From Gordionus sp. m RMFG-2023 (Eukaryota; Nematomorpha; Gordioida; Chordodea; Parachordodidae): a DNA stretch of 64,000 nt. The stretch is taken from assembly GCF_954871325.1 (NCBI RefSeq), contig NC_088777.1, positions 25,955,366-26,019,365 on the forward strand. Reading direction: 5' to 3'. A program made the translations under genes and the position numbers. Positions 58,052 to 64,000 of the stretch are shown here, one piece after another (position 1 is the first letter of the stretch; each line of letters starts with the position of its first letter). A model generated the notes under the pieces. The model was not told where the DNA came from, ran no database searches, and saw nothing but the letters and a program-made list of their open reading frames with translations.

Positions 58052-60975
58052 ATGAAGGACACAAATGAAAATATGAATATGAAAGCTAGGGCGTTCCCTC
58101 CATGCGACGCGCAGGGTGTAGACCTCCATCCTGTGAAAAATAAAGTAAAGGTCAAAGCAAAGAAAACAAGATTAGCAAGTTTGAATATTGGGACGCTTAA
58201 AGGTAAGACGAAAGAATTGGCATCAATGTTGAACAAGAGAAAAGTTGATATAGCGTGTATACAAGAGACGAAATGGAAAGGACAGAAAACTTTGATGATT
58301 GGAGATGGGTATAAATTGTACTATACTTGTTAGCAATAGGAACGGTGTCGGCATCATCCTCAGCCAAGACCTAACCTCTTCAATAGTAGAAGTCAACAGG
58401 ATCTCTGATAGACTAATGAAGATAAAACTCTGCATTGGTCAATCAATACTACACATCCTATCAGTATATGCTCCTCAAACGGGTTGCAAGGAAGAAGAGA
58501 AAGATGACTTTAGAGCTATCCTTGATGAAGCTGTAATGGAAATCCCTAAGGATGACCTAGTCTTGGTGGTGACTTAAATGCGCATGTGGGGAAAGCAAGA
58601 GATAGCTACAAAAGGCATCATGGTGGTTTTGGATACGGAGAAAGAAATGATGAAGGAGAGCACGTACTGAAATTTGCGCAAGCCTTCGACCTTGCCTTGA
58701 CCAACACCTACTATAGGAAAAAAGACAGTCATTTAATAACATATGAAAGTGGTACTAGGAAAACACAGATAGATTACATGCTAATCTCTCGCAGAAGATT
58801 AAAAGATGTAATAGACTGCAAAGTCATCCCAGGAGAAGATATCGCCGCACAACACAAGCTACTAATCATGGATTTACAAATCTCAAATAAATCCTCAAAA
58901 TAAGATAAAACTGGAACCATGCATCAAATGGGGCAAATTAAAAACAATGACAGATGCCTTTGCAATCAATGCAAACATTGAAACAATAAATTGCTCACAA
59001 GTCAGTGAAAAAATCTGGACAGACCTTTCATCCAGATTAATAGACACTGCAAAATCGACGCTAGGCTTGACAAGAGGAGGCAACAAATCACACAAAGAAC
59101 TATGGTGGTGGAATCAAGAGGTACAAACCACTATACAGGAGAAAAAAGCCCTTTATAAAATATGGTACAAATCCAAAAATGCAGATGACAAGTCAAGATA
59201 CAAAAAATCCAAGAGATTAGCTACAAAGGAGGTGGCTAGGGCCAAATCTATGGCATACGATGACATGTACGAAGATCTACATACCAAAGAAGGGCAAAAT
59301 AAAATATACAGATTAGCCAAACAGCGAGAAAAGAACTCTAGGGATATAAACGGAGCTCCGAAAGTAATCAAAAATAAAGATGGGAAATTGATAATAAAGG
59401 AAAAAGAAATAATGAATAGATGGAAAGAATATTTTCAGGAGCTTCTCAACTTTAATTCCCACATATTGCATCTCGATGAACACTCCCCTTGTCAAAACCT
59501 TGTACAACCTATAACGGAACAAGAAATAATCACATGCCTCAAGCATATGAAAAACAACAAAGCTAGGGGTCCAGACGATATTCCAATAGAAAGCCTTAAA
59601 GCACTAGGAGATGATGGAATACATCTCCTCACAAATCTGTACAATAAAATACTTGGAAATGAAGAGGTTCCCCAAAAATGGAGGAAGAGCTATCTAGTTC
59701 CTATCTTCAAAAATAAAGGGGATCCACACAATTGTCAAAATTACAGGGGCATAAAACTAATGTCACACTGTCTAAAACTATACGAAAAAATAATAGAAAA
59801 AAGATTAAGAGATATAATCGAAATAGGAGAGACACAGTTTGGCTTTATGCCTGGAAGATCAACAACCGAAGCTATCCATGCAATTAGGCAAATGAGTGAA
59901 AAATACAGAGAAAAGAACAAAAAGCTACACATGGTCTTTCTCGATCTAGAAAAGGCCTTCGATAGAATCCCAAGAAAACTTATCTGGTGGGCGCTACGCC
60001 ACAAAAAAGTTCCCGAAAAATATATAAGAATAATACAGGATATGTATATGGGACATACAACAATGGTCCGTAGCACAACAGGTACTTCAGCAGGTTTCAC
60101 AATAGCCGAAGGAGTTCATCAAGGGTCGGCTCTCAGCCCACTTCTCTTCATTACAGTAATAGATGTATTAGCACAGTCTATACCTCAAACAGTCCCGTGA
60201 AATATGATATTTGCAGATGATATTGTGATACTTGCCGAATCCAAGGATGAAATGAAAGAAAGGTTAGTGAATTGGATAAATATCCTAGAAACGCACGGAT
60301 TAAAAGTAAATAGAGAAAAGACGGAGTATATGGTGATAGGAGGAGATGAAACGGAGAGTATTGATATAAATGATTGGCAGATATCCGCAATTAAAAGCTG
60401 CAAATATTTGGGCTCCACTATACAAACAAACGGCACAATAGAAAAAGAGATAAAGAATAAGATTAATCAAGGGTGGTTAAAGTGGAGATCTTTATCTGGA
60501 GTGCTATTTGACAAAAGAATCCCACACAAATTAAAGGGAAAAATCTACAGTTCCATAGTACAACCAACTATTCTATATAGTTCGGAAACATGGCCAACCA
60601 AAGAATCAGACGGGAGAAGTCTACAAACTATGGAGATGAGAATGCTGAGGATGATTGCTGGGGTAACAAGAAAGGATAAGGTGCGCAGTACAAGAATACT
60701 AAATAGTTTAAAGGTAGTGCCCATTAAGGCTAAGTTAATGGTAAACAGACTTAGGTGGTATGGGCACACAATGAGAAGGCCTATGAACTACATAAGAAAT
60801 AAAGTTGAAAGTTTGAAGTGATGGGCAAACGTAAAAGAGGAAGGCCAAAACTTCAATGGGGCCATAAAGTTAGAGCCAATATAAAGAAGTATAAAATAGA
60901 TAAAAGAGATTGTATGAATAACATAAAGTGGAGAGAGATGTTGAAGGAGCTTACCGCCAGAAAAGGTGAAAGCTA
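58052..60975 (+). pseudogene. RTE endonuclease-reverse transcriptase, five breaks
   Basis: Apurinic-type endonuclease: LNIGTLKGKTKELASML, CIQETKWKGQ, DLNAHVGK, IDYMLISRRRL, AQHKLLI. Reverse transcriptase: KARGPDDIPIESLK, FMPGRSTTEAIHAIRQMSEK, MVFLDLEKAFDRIPRK, EGVHQGSALSPLLFITVIDV, FADD (near 60210), then RTE C-terminal motifs (LRWYGHTMRRPMNYI, KRGRPKLQWGHKV). The protein would have been about 970 residues. Frameshifts lie near 58320, 58570, 58890 and 60818, and a TGA at 60198-60200 replaces the Trp codon before N-M-I-F-A-D-D. The 417-codon RT frame (58947-60200) is otherwise open, so loss is fairly recent. Confidence 0.9.
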
Positions 60976-61007
60976 AAGAGAAAAAAAAAAAAAAATTTAC
61001 GAGAATA

Positions 61008-61694
61008 AAATAAAAAATGAATATATTTTACTTTTATATGTGCGTTGTGTATTCTAGTTAGTATACTCCAGAAAACTTAAAATATTAATAAATTTGAGGA
61101 AAAAATTGTTAACTTCTTTCGATTTATATAGAGAGTAAAAAAATGAGTATTATAAAATTTTCGCTTTAATTGGTGTAGCGTGTAATAATAGAGAATAATT
61201 ATTTACATCAAATTTCATAAAATAATAAATCCAAAAAAATCTAAAAAACCCAAGAGATTTAATCCCACAGGATTTTTAAATAAAAAAAATCTTAAATTTT
61301 TATCTTCAAAGAATTTTTGCTCAAAATTTGAGCGAAAAAAATCTTCAAATTTTTTCAAGGTCTGGTTTGTTAGTCTACTCACTCTATCACGATAAAAAAA
61401 ACAATGCGTATGTTTAAGCATAACAAATAACTTTACAAAAATATATATTATATATTGTATATTTAAAATTATTAAACAAAAATACATTTTGATTCTTTTA
61501 AAAACAAAAATTCACTCAAAAAAAAGTTGACTATTGGATGGATATTAATTTTACTTTTTTTTAAAATGTACAGACTTAAATCAAAAATAGGGTGTCCTAG
61601 TTCAAAATCCCTAATAAGTATCAAATTAAGTTGAACCAGGACATGGCCTAAGAGATGTTCATGTATCAATATTATAAATTGTTTAAAAACTTAC
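61008..61694. other. End of the giant intron, no recognised feature
   Basis: AT-rich intronic DNA; two minus-strand open frames (61215-61487, 61472-61669) have no motif and no splice-site support. Confidence 0.55.
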
Positions 61695-61889
61695 ATTTCC
61701 AACCAAATGGGTACAAGCCTCTCCTAAATTATTGATCGATTGATTGTAATTATCAATGCTCGTTTTCTGGACTGAATAGATGCAACCGGTATCGGCCAAA
61801 GGTACTTCAATGCCTTTGGACTTGAGTTCAATTTCCATCTGAACAACCCCCTGCAGGTCGGGAAAATCTGTGAAGGCTCTAGCCCAGCT
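61695..61889 (-). CDS. Tom1: TOM1-like adaptor, VHS-domain exon (C-terminal part)
   Basis: A 65-codon exon, acceptor TTCAG before 61889 and donor GTAAGT after 61695. It reads SWARAFTDFPDLQGVVQMEI then ELKSKGIEVP, equal to the end of the TOM1 VHS domain (SWADAFRSSPDLTGV...RRKGLEFP in human, recalled), followed by a linker ending CTHLVGN. VHS domains bind membranes and sorting signals on endosomal cargo. Phase 0 at both ends; 92-bp intron upstream. The open frame on this strand at 61724-61927 is only a frame-shifted shadow. Confidence 0.92.
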
Positions 61890-61981
61890 CTGAACAAATG
61901 TTTTAAAACATATTTTAATAGTAACAATGATAAGTGAAACCTAAATTAGCCAGAAATCTTTCCGGACATATGTGTAAATAC

Positions 61982-62128
61982 CTGTATGAGTGCAAGAATC
62001 CTTTGTTGAATAGCGAATGAGGGATTAAATTTGGGATTGAGAATTTTGATCAAATCTCTGGAAAATTCCCTTGTTGCTATGTAAACATGAAACCTGTGGC
62101 CGCAATTTTTGACGCAACTGTCCAGTAA
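61982..62128 (-). CDS. Tom1: TOM1-like adaptor, VHS-domain exon (central part)
   Basis: A 49-codon exon, acceptor TTTAAG before 62128 and donor CAG|GTATTT. It reads LLDSCVKNCGHRFHVYIATR and REFSRDLIKILNPKFN, then IQQRILALIQ. The phrase CVKNCGHRFHV is diagnostic of TOM1-type VHS domains. In frame with the next exon (LIQ|SWA). The N-terminal VHS helices must lie on upstream exons at higher coordinates, not found in 62129-64000. Cytosolic and endosomal adaptor role is known for the family, inferred here. Confidence 0.93.
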
Positions 62129-62204
62129 CTTAAATGTAAAAAATTCATTACAATCAAGTTATATCTCTCCTTTAAACTTTATAATTATATATATGTCATA
62201 TATA

Positions 62205-62262
62205 TATATCGTATTGGAATATGGAATTCGTTGGGATTCATAGATATCTCTTCCTATGTTTT
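62205..62262. mobile_element. Fragment of the ATGTCGTATTGGG MITE
   Basis: 'atatatcgtattggaatatg' with 'gaattcgttgggattc' is a diverged left end of the foldback MITE at 34974-35368. Only one arm is present. Confidence 0.5.
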
Positions 62263-62339
62263 ATTCGGACATTTTTAGACCTATGTTATTTTAAAAATTC
62301 ATATTTGAACAATTTTTTGTTATTAAAAGGTCAAAAAAA

Positions 62340-62517
62340 AGTTAAATTATAGATGTTATACTAATAAAAAGTATATTAAAAATTAAAACCATTGGTATTT
62401 TTAAAAAATACAAAATTAGATATGACTTCGAATCGGTAATCGGCCGATATCAATTTAATATAGGGAATATCGGATGGGATAGGCGTCCAAAAAGTGGTAT
62501 CGGTGCATCCCTAATTC
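62340..62517. mobile_element. Right-end fragment of the TACCGATA hAT
   Basis: Matches 10800-10954 closely ('tactaataaaaagtatatta', 'aatcggccgatatcaattta', 'gtggtatcggtgcatcccta'). The left end and target duplication are missing, so it is a 5'-deleted copy. Confidence 0.8.
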
Positions 62518-63033
62518 TTATAATATATAAAGACATATAAAACGGTTAAATCAAATTTCATCATATAATTTTGGCTTAATTCTACCTGAAAATATGACTA
62601 ATTGTTTAAATTATCCATAAATATCATGACTTTGAAGCGATGTATTCCTGAAATTGAAGATAACGTGGAAACAGATAAAATAAAATAATATTCGAAAAAT
62701 CAGGCCGGCAATTATCAAGTAAGCGTAAGATGACATTTCTTGTCACTTATGCGAAAATCAATGTGTAAGGAACATCAAGTAATTATTGTATCAATTGTAA
62801 TTTTAAAAAAAAAATTATATTTTACTATTTTATGTAATTATCTTTTATGATTATCAAGTAAAACTTTAAACCCAATTATTCTCATAAAAATTAATCGAGT
62901 TGTTAACGCTCCTCTTTAAAGGGAACTATTTCTCTCCCGCCATTTCAAAAGGAGCTAGCTTCCACTCCGGCTTTTGAGTTTTAGAGTACCGCTTAATATC
63001 CGCTCCTTTGATTTTAATTTTTAAAATATAAAG
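62518..63033. other. Intronic or flanking DNA with an hAT-like end
   Basis: 'tcgagttgttaacgctcct' at 62897-62915 resembles the TAGAGTTGTTAA terminus of the hAT at 4604, followed by 'ccgctcctttgatt' variants to about 63015. Otherwise nothing is recognised; the missing first TOM1 exons were not found here. Confidence 0.35.
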
Positions 63034-63292
63034 CAGACTTGCAGGCCCGGCCCAATATTTAAATTTTTTATACCCGCCCTGGGCCAAAAAAATTTTTTTT
63101 TATATACCCTGGCCAGGCCGAATATTTTAAAACCAAATATTTTAAATAGCTATTGTTATCTATAAAAATAAAAAATAAATAAAATTTATTTTAAAAAATC
63201 TATGCCAGGCCTGAAAATTCAAACCTGGGCCAGGCCAAAGATTTTTTTATAAAAAATACGGACCGTGCAAATGGTACCACTGCAGCTCTCTG
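63034..63292. mobile_element. CAGAGA-family hAT-type MITE
   Basis: Begins CAGACTTGCAGGCCCGG and ends ATGGTACCACTGCAGCTCTCTG, the complement of the left end at 32572. Flanks atataaag (63026-63033) and atgtaaag (63293-63300) match at 7 of 8. The interior alternates 'ggccaggcc' and A/T runs. Confidence 0.82.
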
Positions 63293-63642
63293 ATGTAAAG
63301 TGCGGTGCATAAAATAAATCATATTTTTTATTTAAAAATTTGGTTGTGAGTAAATGTTACTCTTTTTTATTATTTTTTAAATTAAATTAGTCTGAATTTT
63401 TCTGAAGTTTGCATATTTATCGAGAGTAATATAAATATTTTGAGAGTTCAAGAAATTTATAATGGAATTAATGAAAAATTAGAAGAATTATTATTATGCA
63501 TACAGAAGATATTTTTTTATATATTATTTAAGTAAATAATATGTTTAGGATATATTATAGGCAAAACAATTATGGAGATTTTTTACTTTTACTTTTCTTA
63601 GTTGACTTTTGATTTCCGACTTTTTTGAATATTTTTACTTTA

Positions 63643-63855
63643 TTATTAAAAGCTTAAATTCAACCCAATTTACAAGCAATAATATATGAGATGTACATGC
63701 CTTGCTCGTGGCTGTTGAAAAATTAAAGATCCTAAAATTATTGAATTATAATCTTAGAATTTTCAATTTTATTAAAAGCTTCAATTCAATCCAGTTTACA
63801 AGCAATGATATATGAGACGTTCATGCCTTTCTCTTAGCTGTTGAAAAATTAGTCC
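63643..63855. repeat. Tandem duplication, two ~85-bp units
   Basis: 63643-63727 and 63771-63855 share 'ttattaaaagcttaaattca' or a close variant, 'gtttacaagcaatgatatat' and 'agctgttgaaaaatta'. About 43 bp separates them. They differ at several positions. No coding potential. Confidence 0.85.
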
Positions 63856-64000
63856 TAGGATTACAGGCGTGTACTACCTCTGATAAATATATAATATATC
63901 TCTTCCTTCATTTCCTTTTATAATTAAAATAATCAACTCATTTTTATATATTTGACTTATTCGCCTTATAAATAATTAGTTACAAAACCTCTTCTAATAA

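Larger units (their letters stand above)
57834..60993 (+). mobile_element. Full-length RTE LINE with target-site duplication
   Basis: Starts tcgccggggtggcc directly after aatttacgagaata (57820-57833) and ends in a 13-15 bp A tail before a second aatttacgagaata (60994-61007): a 14-bp duplication. The 3.16-kb unit has a 5' region of about 215 bp, an endonuclease/reverse transcriptase frame and a very short 3' region, as in RTE elements. The truncated relative at 25828-26275 has the same 3' end. Confidence 0.92.
24450..61694 (-). other. Giant TOM1 intron (about 37.2 kb)
   Basis: Lies between the last VHS exon seen (ends 61695, phase 0, GTAAGT donor) and the first GAT exon (starts 24449, phase 0, AG acceptor). 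The neighbouring introns of the same gene are only 92 and 163 bp, so the length is due to inserted elements: hATs, pogo, piggyBac, LINEs, MITEs and a foldback. A small extra linker exon hidden inside cannot be excluded. Confidence 0.75.

Noticed and set aside
61724-61927. 67-codon minus-strand open frame over the VHS exon
   Set aside because: It is the wrong frame of the true exon 61889-61695, whose own frame matches TOM1 and has splice sites at both ends.

Overview
The window is AT-rich, intron-bearing eukaryotic DNA that is mostly transposon debris. The one recognisable host gene is a TOM1-like (target of Myb1) VHS/GAT trafficking adaptor on the minus strand. It is represented by four exons: 62128-61982 and 61889-61695 (VHS domain), then 24449-24255 and 24091-24013 (GAT domain). 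All are in frame, with GT/AG borders and compatible phases. The VHS residues look most like arthropod TOM1 from memory, so I infer an invertebrate, possibly a crustacean; the species is not identified. Two of the gene's introns are 92 and 163 bp, but the intron between the VHS and GAT exons is about 37.2 kb, and most of the transposon layers described here lie inside it.

Layout. 1-1560: two broken Ty3/Gypsy pol fossils. 2.5-6.3 kb: GC-rich hAT-type MITEs and one hAT inside another. 7-15 kb: MITEs and copies of a BED-finger hAT family (called hAT-D here), one carrying a LINE scrap. 15.4-19.6 kb: a ~143-bp satellite in two blocks, with a tRNA-derived SINE between them. 19.6-23.8 kb: MITEs and another hAT-D copy. 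24.0-24.45 kb: GAT exons. 25-26.5 kb: a small membrane-protein ORF, unique-looking DNA and a truncated RTE LINE. 26.5-34.2 kb: MITE, hAT-D, pogo/Tigger, piggyBac with an hAT inside, and a tandem GC-rich array. 35-41 kb: a giant inverted foldback made of ~120-bp repeats, split by MITEs and an R2-like LINE. 41.6-47.6 kb: a four-element nest (hAT in hAT, a second hAT, and a small LTR element inside that). 48-52.5 kb: further hATs and a second R2-like LINE inside an hAT. 52.7-56.7 kb: hAT-D split by a pogo element and a MITE. 56.7-61 kb: piggyBac remnant, then a full-length RTE LINE with a tRNA-like 5' end and a 14-bp target duplication. 61.7-62.1 kb: VHS exons. 62.2-64 kb: MITE ends and repeats.

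The mobile genes are broken by frameshifts, stops or internal deletions, although many termini and 8-bp target duplications are still exact. That allows the order of insertion to be read. Most proteins were recognised by motif from memory; no database search was run. Relative ages are inferences from nesting and from how intact the ends are.
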